Below are positions 1-7,484 of a DNA stretch of 25,881 nt, piece by piece. Within the stretch, counting starts at the first letter, position 1; the number at the start of each line of letters is the position of its first letter. The notes beneath the pieces were generated by a model. That model did no database searches, was not told where the DNA came from, and worked only from the letters and a program-made list of their open reading frames with translations. Source of the stretch: an uncultured Bacilli bacterium (GTDB lineage Bacteria; Bacillota_I; Bacilli_A; RF39; UBA660); NCBI GenBank assembly GCA_934086935.1, contig CAKOIQ010000013.1, forward strand, positions 1 to 25,881, read 5' to 3'. The translations under genes were made by a program, and so were the position numbers.

Positions 1-108
1 TAAATAATTAATAGGGTGTTTATTATCTTTTTCCCTTAGGCAGTTTAAGTTACTAAAGTTATTTCAAATAAACACATCACTAATATTTAGAACCCTGCCT
101 AAATACGC
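1..108 (-). ncRNA. Candidate structured RNA or leader, 5' part only
   Basis: This is the stretch downstream of the leftward consensus promoter, cut by the window edge. No ORF with a ribosome binding site is visible in it. Two perfect helices interlock: 95-102 with 36-43 (8 bp, CTGCCTAA/TTAGGCAG) and 67-75 with 16-24 (9 bp, AATAAACAC/GTGTTTATT). Each helix encloses one arm of the other, the arrangement of an H-type pseudoknot. A third pairing, ACCCT (92-96) with AGGGT (13-17), would compete with both. It could be a small RNA, a riboswitch or the 5' end of a longer stable RNA. I do not recognise the family, and the missing 3' part prevents a call. Confidence 0.4.
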
Positions 109-114
109 ATTAGT

Positions 115-144
115 ATTATATATTATATGTATGTAATTTGTCAA
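115..144 (-). promoter_or_regulatory. Strong vegetative promoter pointing left
   Basis: Read on the minus strand, a perfect TTGACA (139-144) is followed after 18 bases by a perfect TATAAT (115-120). Transcription would start near position 108 and run off the left edge of the window. No gene lies between this promoter and the edge, so it should drive an RNA or a gene with a long leader. Confidence 0.75.
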
Positions 145-220
145 TTATTTTATTATATTTACTTTCATTTAACAAAGTGATTCTAATAATATTAAAAACA
201 AATTTAAATGCAAGTTCAGA

Positions 221-249
221 TTGCTACAAAAATATATTTGTGCTATTAT
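221..249 (+). promoter_or_regulatory. Extended -10 promoter of the GH31 gene
   Basis: TTGCTA (221-226), a 17-base spacer and TATTAT (244-249) preceded by TGC form an extended -10 promoter. Transcription would begin near 256, only about 18 bases before the start codon chosen at 274. This rules out the upstream in-frame ATG at 208. Confidence 0.65.
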
Positions 250-273
250 ATAAATAATAGGAAAGGGTTGTCT

Positions 274-2679
274 ATGGCTGGTTTAAAAGAACATTTTGCA
301 ATAAATAATTATGAACAAGCAGAAAGTCTTAAAGAGGCAATATGCATTGGTAAATATTATCGTATAACTGTATTAAGTGATGTCCTACTGAGATTAGAAT
401 ATTCACCAACAGGTACTTTTGAAGATCGACCAACTGAATTAGTAACATTCAGACATTTTTCAGTCCCTCAATTCTTTATTAAAGAAGATCAAAATTTTCT
501 TACTATAACTACTAAATATTTCAAATTAGAATACCAAAAAGATAAACCTTTTTATGGTTCAAAAGTAACTCCAGATCAATACTTAAAAGTAACTCTTAAT
601 AATACTGATAAAGTATGGTATTTTGGTGCAGCTGAAGCTAGAAACTTTAAAGGCACATCATATTCTTTAGATAATGTAGATGGTAACCCTGTATATCATA
701 AAGGATTATATTCAACAGATGGTTTTGTTTCTATTGATGATTCTCAAACACTTTTATACAATAGAGATGGTTCTCTTGGAAGAAGAAGTGATAAAAGAAT
801 TGATACCTACTTATTTATGTATCGTAAAGACTTTGGCTTTTGTCTAAGAGATTACTTTAAATTAACTGGTAAACCATTATTAATTCCTAGATATACTTTA
901 GGTGTATGGTGGTACAAAAATATTGAATACAATACTGATTTAATTAATAAATTAGTTGATGATTTTAAAAGAAATGAAATTCCTTTATCAGTTTTATTAC
1001 TAAATTCATGGTACATGAAACATGATGATGTAGATACTGGTTATACATTTAATTATAATTTATTTGATAATCCTAAAAAACTTATTGATAATTTACACAT
1101 GAATCACATAAAATTAGGTTTAAGAATAAATCCTATGGCTGGTGTTCATCCCGAAGAATTGGGGTATCAAAGATTTAAACAAGCATCAGGTTATAATGAA
1201 GAAGGTATCATTCCATTTAATGTCTTTAATAAAGAAATGTTAAATGCATACTTTGATATTTTAATTAAACCTTTGTATGATTTTGGAACTGACTTTTTCT
1301 GGATAGATTATAACAATCCTAAAGATTTATATACTTTAAGAGCATTAAATTATTATCATTTTAATGATTATAAACAATTTAAAAATCGTCGCGGCATTAT
1401 TTTAAGCCGTAATGGTTTAGTAGCATCTCATCGTTATCCAGTTCTTTATAGCGGTGAAACAATTGTTAGTTGGAAAAATCTCAATATGATCCCCGAATTT
1501 AATTCTAAAAGTTCAAATATCGGTGTAAGTTGGTGGAGTCATGATATTGGTGGTTATAAAGATGGAGTAGAAGATCCAGAATTATACATGAGATTTATTC
1601 AGTTAGGAACATATTCACCAATCTTAAGATTAAGCAGTGACACATCACATTACTATAAAAGAGAACCTTGGCTATGGGATGTTAAAACCTATAAAGTAGT
1701 AAAAGAATACTTAAACTTAAGACATCGCCTTATCCCATATATTTATACCGAAGGATATAAATACTCAAGAACTGGTTTACCATTAATTCAACCAGTTTAC
1801 TATCGTTATCCAGAAATATATGATGAACCATTATATAAAAATGAATATTACTTTGGAACTGAATTATTTATCGCTCCAATTACAACCAAAAAAGATTTAT
1901 TAATGAACCGTACAGTTCATCGTATCTTCTTACCAAATGGTGTTTGGTATGACTTTAAAACCGGTAAAAAATATATGGGTGGAAAAAGATATGTAACCTT
2001 CTTTAAAGATGAAGATTATCCAGTCTTTGCTAAAAAAGGAACAATCATTCCCTTAGCAGTTCAAGAAGAAAATATTAATGATATTAACAATCCTAAGTCA
2101 TTAGAAATCCACATCTTCCCTGGAACAAACAATACTTATAAATTATATGAAGATGATGGTATCAGTTCTATGTTTGAAGAAGGAAAGTATTTAATAACCG
2201 ATATTGATTATAACTATCAATTAAATAACTTTACTGCAATTATTAGACCAGTAGATGGTAAAACAGATGTAGTTCCTAAAGAAAGAAACTATAAAGTAAG
2301 ATTTAGAAATACTAGAAAACCAAGTGATGTTATTGTCTATATTGGTGAAGATAAAACAGATGATATTAAATCATATGTTGATGGTAATGACTTTGTTGTT
2401 GAAGTAAATGAAGTAAGTCCTACTAAACAAGTTTCAATTAACTGTAAAGGACAAGATATTGAAATATCAGCTGATCGTATTATTAATGATGATATTGATT
2501 CAATCGTAAGTGATTTACAAATTGAAACATCACTTAAAGAAAAAATTGCTTCAATCTTATTTAGTAATGAAGAAATAAAAGATAAACGTATTAAAATTAA
2601 AAAATTAAGATACAAAGGATTACATCCAAAATATATAACAATGTTTATCAAACTTCTAGAATATATCGCTGAATTATAA
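274..2679 (+). CDS. GH31 family alpha-glucosidase/alpha-xylosidase-type glycoside hydrolase
   Basis: The 801-residue product is a family 31 glycoside hydrolase, which cleaves or transfers alpha-linked glucose or xylose residues. It has no signal peptide, so it probably acts on imported oligosaccharides. The nucleophile motif WIDYN carries Asp345, and the block WWSHDIGG is at 420-427. At the usual acid/base Asp (the GD of the YSGD/WTGD-type motif) this protein has YSGE with Glu395, which is atypical. An N-terminal GH31 beta domain, the barrel and a C-terminal beta region (about 560-690) follow in order, and the last 70 or so residues are charged and helical. The start at 274 is chosen because GGAAAGGG (260-267) sits just upstream and because the promoter lies between 208 and 274. 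It stands alone, closed by its own terminator. Exact substrate specificity cannot be read from the sequence. Confidence 0.9.
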   Translation: MAGLKEHFAINNYEQAESLKEAICIGKYYRITVLSDVLLRLEYSPTGTFEDRPTELVTFRHFSVPQFFIKEDQNFLTITTKYFKLEYQKDKPFYGSKVTPDQYLKVTLNNTDKVWYFGAAEARNFKGTSYSLDNVDGNPVYHKGLYSTDGFVSIDDSQTLLYNRDGSLGRRSDKRIDTYLFMYRKDFGFCLRDYFKLTGKPLLIPRYTLGVWWYKNIEYNTDLINKLVDDFKRNEIPLSVLLLNSWYMKHDDVDTGYTFNYNLFDNPKKLIDNLHMNHIKLGLRINPMAGVHPEELGYQRFKQASGYNEEGIIPFNVFNKEMLNAYFDILIKPLYDFGTDFFWIDYNNPKDLYTLRALNYYHFNDYKQFKNRRGIILSRNGLVASHRYPVLYSGETIVSWKNLNMIPEFNSKSSNIGVSWWSHDIGGYKDGVEDPELYMRFIQLGTYSPILRLSSDTSHYYKREPWLWDVKTYKVVKEYLNLRHRLIPYIYTEGYKYSRTGLPLIQPVYYRYPEIYDEPLYKNEYYFGTELFIAPITTKKDLLMNRTVHRIFLPNGVWYDFKTGKKYMGGKRYVTFFKDEDYPVFAKKGTIIPLAVQEENINDINNPKSLEIHIFPGTNNTYKLYEDDGISSMFEEGKYLITDIDYNYQLNNFTAIIRPVDGKTDVVPKERNYKVRFRNTRKPSDVIVYIGEDKTDDIKSYVDGNDFVVEVNEVSPTKQVSINCKGQDIEISADRIINDDIDSIVSDLQIETSLKEKIASILFSNEEIKDKRIKIKKLRYKGLHPKYITMFIKLLEYIAEL

Positions 2680-2706
2680 TCTACAGAATTTCTGTAGATT
2701 TTTTTT
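2678..2706 (+). terminator. Intrinsic terminator of the GH31 gene
   Basis: A perfect 10-bp stem (2678-2687 with 2691-2700) with a three-base loop is followed by six T. It begins inside the GH31 stop codon. Confidence 0.9.
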
Positions 2707-2733
2707 ACAAATTTTCAAAATATATGATATACT
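2704..2733 (+). promoter_or_regulatory. Extended -10 promoter of the first SipW-type gene
   Basis: TTTACA (2704-2709) overlaps the T-run of the preceding terminator. After 18 bases comes TATACT (2728-2733) preceded by TGA, an extended -10. The start codon is 20 bases downstream. Confidence 0.7.
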
Positions 2734-2752
2734 AAAAACATAGAGGTGGATT

Positions 2753-3325
2753 ATGAATACAAAATTACGTAATAATATTATTTTTCTTTCTTTAGTAGTA
2801 GTGATAACACTTATACTTGGTGGAATATCATATGCATACTTCACATCATTCAATAATAGTGAGGCTTCATCAACTATATATACCAAAGGTGGTACTATGA
2901 AAGTAGCTTATGATAATCAAAGTGGAACTATAGCAGTAGAAAACATTTATCCTAAAAATGATGCATGGACAACTAAAACATTTACTGTAACTGGAAATAA
3001 TACTACTGAATTAGAAATGCCTTATCGTATAGTTTTAGCTATTGATAATAATACTTTTGAATATCCATTATCATACTCAATTACTGGAACAAATACTGAT
3101 AATAATGGATCAATCATTCCTAATGCCACTAACGTAAATATTCAAAAAAATGGTCATCAAATCATAGGAAGTGGAAAATATGTTGAGGCTACAGATAAAG
3201 TACATACATATCAATTAAGTATTTTCTATAAACCAATTGCCGATACAGACCAAAATAGTGATCAACAAGCTAAATTTTCAGCACACTTATTAATCGATAA
3301 TGGTCTAGAAAAATATACAAGTTAA
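2753..3325 (+). CDS. Exported protein with SipW-type signal peptide and TasA-like N-terminal domain
   Basis: The 190-residue product starts with a basic end, one hydrophobic segment (about 9-24) and the sequence ISYAYFTS, the pattern of SipW-type signal peptides of TasA/camelysin-like proteins. The mature part is a single beta-rich domain, with a segment TFTVTGNNTTELEM near residues 79-92. The same domain opens the products at 6449 and 21310, so this is the minimal member of a local family. It has no LPXTG motif, transmembrane tail or Cys. The start is fixed by AGAGGTGG at 2742-2749. No sipW-like peptidase gene lies in the window. By analogy it is a secreted surface or fibre subunit, which is inference; its function is not known. 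Confidence 0.75.
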   Translation: MNTKLRNNIIFLSLVVVITLILGGISYAYFTSFNNSEASSTIYTKGGTMKVAYDNQSGTIAVENIYPKNDAWTTKTFTVTGNNTTELEMPYRIVLAIDNNTFEYPLSYSITGTNTDNNGSIIPNATNVNIQKNGHQIIGSGKYVEATDKVHTYQLSIFYKPIADTDQNSDQQAKFSAHLLIDNGLEKYTS

Positions 3326-3336
3326 AAATAACTTGT
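3317..3336 (+). repeat. 8-bp inverted repeat across the stop codon and next promoter
   Basis: ACAAGTTA (3317-3324) and TAACTTGT (3329-3336) form a perfect hairpin with an AAAA loop. It covers the stop codon of the upstream gene and part of the -35 box of the leuS promoter. No T-run follows, so it is not a typical terminator; it may be a weak one, or an operator. Confidence 0.4.
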
Positions 3337-3361
3337 CAAAATAACAAAGTTTTTATATAAT
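3333..3361 (+). promoter_or_regulatory. Promoter of the leucine T-box operon
   Basis: TTGTCA (3333-3338), a 17-base spacer and TATAAT (3356-3361) form a good vegetative promoter. Transcription would start near 3368, just ahead of the T-box leader. Confidence 0.8.
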
Positions 3362-3367
3362 ACCATT

Positions 3368-3550
3368 TAAGCAGATGAAAAAAGAGTATTAGTAATCAAT
3401 TCTTTTAAAGAGAGTTAACGTTAGGTGTAAGTTAATAAAGATAGATTATGAACTTACTTTTGGATGTATAAGGAGAAGTCCTTTAAAACTTAAGAGATCT
3501 AATAAAGGTGGTACCACGGCTTTTCGTCCTTTGAAAAGTCGTGTTTTTTT
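3368..3550 (+). promoter_or_regulatory. T-box leader, leucine specific (leuS operon)
   Basis: This untranslated leader senses uncharged tRNA and controls a terminator. Stem I is canonical: an AGTA loop-E element, the AGAGAG bulge (near 3409-3414), and a distal loop GGTGTAA flanked by GTTAAC/GTTAA. The specifier is GAA-CTT-A with CTT at 3453-3455, a leucine codon. The T-box AAAGGTGGTACCACGG (3504-3519) has TGGT, which pairs with an ACCA tRNA end. The terminator stem (3515-3525 with 3533-3543) is followed by seven T. The downstream leuS gene agrees with the specifier. Confidence 0.93.
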
Positions 3551-3564
3551 ATTAAGGAGGAACT

Positions 3565-3915
3565 ATGGAAAATTTATATTTATTTTTAATTTCATTTTCA
3601 TTTATTTTTATAATTTATTTATTAGTGTTTTTAATCAAAATGAAAAGAAAAAAATTAAGCAAAATGAAAGAATTCGATTTATTAAAATCTAAATTTAAAT
3701 TAAAAAATATTAATTATAAAAAGGTTGGTTTAATTTTAGTATTAATAAATAGTTTCATAATATCTATTACTGGAACAGTTTGTTCAATGGTTGACTTAAG
3801 TTTGCCTTGGCAACTCTGTATTGGATTTGTTATGTTGATGATGTTGATATATAGTTTATATTTTATACTTGGAAGTATTTTAGTTAAATTAGAAAATAAA
3901 AAAGGAGATAATTAA
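3565..3915 (+). CDS. Small integral membrane protein under the leucine T-box
   Basis: The 116-residue protein has three hydrophobic segments: about 3-25, then a basic loop rich in Lys (26-52), then about 53-75 and 83-107. A perfect AAGGAGG (3554-3560) sets the start. It lies between the leucine T-box and leuS, and its stop codon is one base from the leuS start, so both genes share the leader. I do not recognise a named family and see no catalytic motif. Its position suggests a tie to leucine or translation, but that is only inferred from context. Confidence 0.75.
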   Translation: MENLYLFLISFSFIFIIYLLVFLIKMKRKKLSKMKEFDLLKSKFKLKNINYKKVGLILVLINSFIISITGTVCSMVDLSLPWQLCIGFVMLMMLIYSLYFILGSILVKLENKKGDN

Positions 3916-3916
3916 T

Positions 3917-6310
3917 ATGAATACAAAAGAAATAGAAAACAAATGGATTAAATATTGGGAAGACAATAAAACATTTAAAACAGATATTAATGATTTTACT
4001 AAACCTAAATATTATGTTTTAGATATGTTTCCTTATCCATCAGGAGTAGGATTACATGCTGGGCATCCAGAAGGTTACACTGCAACTGATGTAGTATCAA
4101 GAATGAAAAGAATGCAAGGATACAATGTTTTACATCCAATGGGATTTGATTCATTTGGTTTACCAGCTGAACAATATGCAATCACAACTGGTAACCATCC
4201 TAATATATTTACAAAAGAAAATATTAATACTTTTCGTAACCAATTAAAAATGTTAGGTTTTTCTTATGATTGGGATCGTGAAATATCTACAAGTGATCCA
4301 TCATTCTATAAATGGACACAATGGATTTTTAAAAACTTATATGAAGATGGCTTAGCTAAATTAGTTGAAATGCCAGTTAACTGGTGTGAAGAATTAGGTA
4401 CCGTTTTAGCTAACGATGAAGTAATCGATGGAAAAAGTGAACGTGGTGGATATCCAGTAATTAGAAAAAATATGAAACAATGGGTTATCGACATTCCTAA
4501 ATATGCTGAAAGATTATTAGAAGGTTTAGATGAAATCGATTGGCCTAATTCAACTAAAGAAATTCAAAGAAATTGGATAGGCAAGAGTATTGGTGCTCAT
4601 GTAATATTTAAAATAAAAGATACTGACTATAATTTTACGGTATTTACTACAAGATGTGACACTTTATTTGGAGCTACATACTGCGTATTATCACCAGAAC
4701 ATATTTTAGTTGATAAAATAACAACAGATAGTCAAAAAGATGATGTTACCAAATATAAAGAAATATGTGCAACAAAATCTGATTTAGAAAGAACTGAATT
4801 AAGTAAAGAAAAAACTGGAGTATTTACAGGTGCATATGCCATAAATCCTGTAAATGGTAAAGAAATACCAATCTGGATTAGTGACTACGTTTTAGCAAGT
4901 TATGGTACTGGAGCAATTATGGCTGTTCCAGCTCATGATGAAAGAGACTACGAATTTGCTAAAAAATTTAATATTGAAATTATTCCTGTAATTGAAGGTG
5001 GAAACATAAATGAAGAAGCCTATACAGGTGATGGAATTCATATCAATTCTGGATTTTTAAACGGTTTAGATAAAGAAAACGCTATTAATAAAATGATTGA
5101 ATATCTAGAAGAAAATCATATTGGTAAAAAACAAATTAATTATCGTTTAAGAGAATGGATATTCTCACGTCAAAGATATTGGGGAGAACCAATTCCCATT
5201 ATTCATTATGAAGATGGAACAATAGGAGTATTAAGCGATAAAGACTTACCATTAATTTTACCAGAATTATTAGATTATTCGCCATCAAAAACCGGTGCCA
5301 GTCCTTTAGAAAAAGCTACAGATTGGGTTAATGTTGAAATTAATGGTAAAAAAGGAAAAAGAGAAACATCAACAATGCCAGGCTCAGCTGGTTCGAGTTG
5401 GTATTATTTAAGATATATTGATCCTAAAAATAATGAAACATTTGCCGATAAAAAATTATTAGATCATTGGATGCCAGTTGATTTATACATTGGCGGACCA
5501 GAACACGCAGTCGGACACTTATTATATTCAAGAATGTGGAATAATTACTTATATGATAAAGGATTAGTTCCAGTTAAAGAACCATTTAAAAAATTAGTTC
5601 ATCAAGGAATGATCTTAGGTTCAAACGGAATTAAAATGGGTAAAAGATATCCAGAATATTCAATTGACCCACGAGACATAATTGAAAAATATGGTGCTGA
5701 TACTTTAAGATTATATGAAATGTTTATGGGACCATTAGAAGCTGATAAACCTTGGAACAACAACGGAGTAGAAGGAAGTAGAAAATTCTTAGATCGTATC
5801 TGGAGATTATATCAAGAAAATAATAAAATAAAAGATGAACCAAATCAAAATTTAGAAAAAATTTATAATCAAACAGTTAAAAAAGTAACTGAAGACTATG
5901 AAAACTTAAATATCAACACTGCCATAAGTCAAATGATGATATTTATCAATGCTGTTTATAAAGAAAGCATCTACCCTAAAGAATATGCCGAAGGTTTCAT
6001 TAAATTATTAAATCCATTAGCTCCATTCATTACTGAAGAATTATGGAGTAAAATGGGACATGATCATACTATCGCGTATGAAAAATGGCCAGAATACGAT
6101 GAAAGTCAAATTAAAGATACAACAATAGAAATAGGAGTACAAGTTAATGGCAAATTAAGAGCTAGCATTGAAATAGATGAAAATGATATCGAAGATACTA
6201 TTAAAGAAAAAGCACTACAAGAACCAAATATTTTAAAATATACAGAAGGAAAAGAAATAATCAAAGTAATAGTTGTACCAAAAAGAATTGTAAGTATAGT
6301 TATAAAATAA
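3917..6310 (+). CDS. leuS: Leucyl-tRNA synthetase
   Basis: This class I enzyme charges tRNA-Leu with leucine in the cytoplasm. The HIGH-type motif is HAGH at 47-50. The CP1 editing domain is present, with a Thr-rich FTTRCDTLFG segment and the GTGAIMAVPAHDERD block. The KMSKS loop is unusual: KMGKR (573-577) instead of KMSKS. Downstream, YGADTLRLYEMFMGPLEA is the normal continuation, and the anticodon-binding and C-terminal domains are complete. The length of 797 is typical of bacterial LeuRS. The start has AAAGGAG at 3901-3907. It is the second gene of an operon controlled by a T-box with a leucine specifier. Confidence 0.97.
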   Translation: MNTKEIENKWIKYWEDNKTFKTDINDFTKPKYYVLDMFPYPSGVGLHAGHPEGYTATDVVSRMKRMQGYNVLHPMGFDSFGLPAEQYAITTGNHPNIFTKENINTFRNQLKMLGFSYDWDREISTSDPSFYKWTQWIFKNLYEDGLAKLVEMPVNWCEELGTVLANDEVIDGKSERGGYPVIRKNMKQWVIDIPKYAERLLEGLDEIDWPNSTKEIQRNWIGKSIGAHVIFKIKDTDYNFTVFTTRCDTLFGATYCVLSPEHILVDKITTDSQKDDVTKYKEICATKSDLERTELSKEKTGVFTGAYAINPVNGKEIPIWISDYVLASYGTGAIMAVPAHDERDYEFAKKFNIEIIPVIEGGNINEEAYTGDGIHINSGFLNGLDKENAINKMIEYLEENHIGKKQINYRLREWIFSRQRYWGEPIPIIHYEDGTIGVLSDKDLPLILPELLDYSPSKTGASPLEKATDWVNVEINGKKGKRETSTMPGSAGSSWYYLRYIDPKNNETFADKKLLDHWMPVDLYIGGPEHAVGHLLYSRMWNNYLYDKGLVPVKEPFKKLVHQGMILGSNGIKMGKRYPEYSIDPRDIIEKYGADTLRLYEMFMGPLEADKPWNNNGVEGSRKFLDRIWRLYQENNKIKDEPNQNLEKIYNQTVKKVTEDYENLNINTAISQMMIFINAVYKESIYPKEYAEGFIKLLNPLAPFITEELWSKMGHDHTIAYEKWPEYDESQIKDTTIEIGVQVNGKLRASIEIDENDIEDTIKEKALQEPNILKYTEGKEIIKVIVVPKRIVSIVIK

Positions 6311-6335
6311 AATACACCTAAAAAGTGTATTTTTT
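6310..6335 (+). terminator. Intrinsic terminator of the leuS operon
   Basis: The stem AAATACAC (6310-6317) with GTGTATTT (6325-6332) starts at the last base of the leuS stop codon and is followed by more T. Confidence 0.85.
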
Positions 6336-6385
6336 AAATTACATTTTGTTTATATATAAATTTACATAGAACAAAAAAATTCAAT

Positions 6386-6414
6386 TTGTTAACCTTGACC
6401 TGGGGTATTATAGT
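6386..6414 (+). promoter_or_regulatory. Possible promoter of the broken surface gene
   Basis: TTGTTA (6386-6391), 17 bases and TATAGT (6409-6414) give a moderate match. The TTGACC at 6395 has no -10 at a proper distance. Confidence 0.4.
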
Positions 6415-6448
6415 ACAATAAAAAAGAAAATAGGAGTGTTTGTTAACC

Positions 6449-7406
6449 ATGGATAAGAAACAAAGATTGGTATTATTAGTAACTGGGTTATTTTGGGGTT
6501 TATTATGTGGAGAATTATCATATGCTTTCTTCTCAACAGTAACTAATAACGAATCTTCTTCTACAATTCTTGCCAAAGGTGGAAAAATGACAATAAAGTA
6601 TGCTAATGGTTCTGGTACTATTAAAATGCAAAATATTTACAGTAACTGGTAATAATACAACCGATTTAGAAATGAATTATAGATTGTATTTAGTTGTTAA
6701 TAAAAATACTTTTAATTTTGGAGATTTAACATATTCAATAAGTGGCACATCAACCCATTCATATAATTTAAGAATATTTTATAAAGAAACTGGTGAAGAA
6801 CAAAATAATGGACAAGGTAAAGGTTTTGCTGGATATGTAAAAATAGATTCAGGAAGTACACTTGCATATGATGCATTAGCAGAAGTAGATTATACTATTA
6901 ATACTTCCAATGCTAAACCTTCAGTATTTAATGGACATATCACTAGGGACGAAGTAGAAACAATAGTATTTAATAACACAAACACTATACCAACTAATGT
7001 AATTAACTCATGGGATGTAAGCAATAAACAAAATGGAAGTGTCATGGCCTATACCTTAGATGAAGACAATGATGGTTTATATGAAGCATATATTGGTCAA
7101 AATGGAGGAGTAGTAGCAAATCCAAATTCTAAGGAACTATTTTATGCTTTCTCAAAACTAGAAACGCTTAATCTAAATAATTTAGACACATCAAAAGTAA
7201 CCAACATGTATCAAATGTTTGCAAGTAATACCGCAACCGAAATAAAAGGACTAGAAAACTTTAATACTTCAAAAGTAACCAATACGTCATCTATGTTTAG
7301 TGAAAGTGCTGCTACCATCGGATATGCACGTACTTAAACAGATGCAGATAAATTTAATGCGAGTAGTGGAAAATCATCTGTTATTACATTTGTTGTTAAA
7401 AGCTAA
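6449..7406 (+). pseudogene. Decayed SipW-type surface protein with BspA/DUF285-like repeats
   Basis: Frame 1 (6449-6652) encodes a SipW-type signal peptide (LSYAFFST) and the start of the TasA-like domain, then stops at QNIYSNW. Frame 2 picks up at once with TVTGNNTTDLEMNYRL. The intact relative at 2753 has eleven residues (PKNDAWTTKTF) at this junction. The relative also holds a CATTTA direct repeat 35 bases apart there, and loss of one 35-base unit produces exactly this frameshift. A second stretch, between TSISGTST-like and HSYNLRIFYK sequence, is also shortened relative to the homologue. The C-terminal half has DUF285/BspA-like repeats (LDTSKVTNMYQMF). A TAA at 7335 interrupts the tail 22 codons before the likely original stop at 7404-7406. 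The start codon is ATG at 6449, with AGGAG at 6432-6436. Confidence 0.75.
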
Positions 7407-7424
7407 ATCATAATTTTATTTTTA

Positions 7425-7453
7425 TTTGCACAGTAAAAAAAATATGCTATAAT
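7425..7453 (+). promoter_or_regulatory. Extended -10 promoter of the zinc-ribbon membrane protein gene
   Basis: TTTGCA (7425-7430), a 17-base spacer and TATAAT (7448-7453) preceded by TGC. Confidence 0.8.
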
Positions 7454-7484
7454 AATTTATGATAGTAGAGGTAGGTTAGTTGAT

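Noticed and set aside
208..273. In-frame ATG at 208 as the start of the GH31 gene
   Set aside because: A promoter (221-249) lies downstream of it, there is no ribosome binding site before it, and the extra 22 residues do not resemble the family; ATG 274 has a good site.
2337..2651. Minus-strand open frame at the end of the GH31 gene
   Set aside because: Antisense to strong coding sequence, with no promoter or ribosome binding site.
6449..6670. Programmed ribosomal frameshift in the second SipW-type gene
   Set aside because: No slippery site or stimulatory structure is seen, and the joined product would still lack eleven residues present in the paralogue; a deletion explains it better.
7335..7337. 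TAA read as glutamine (altered code)
   Set aside because: TAA ends most intact genes here, right before terminators, so it is a real stop.
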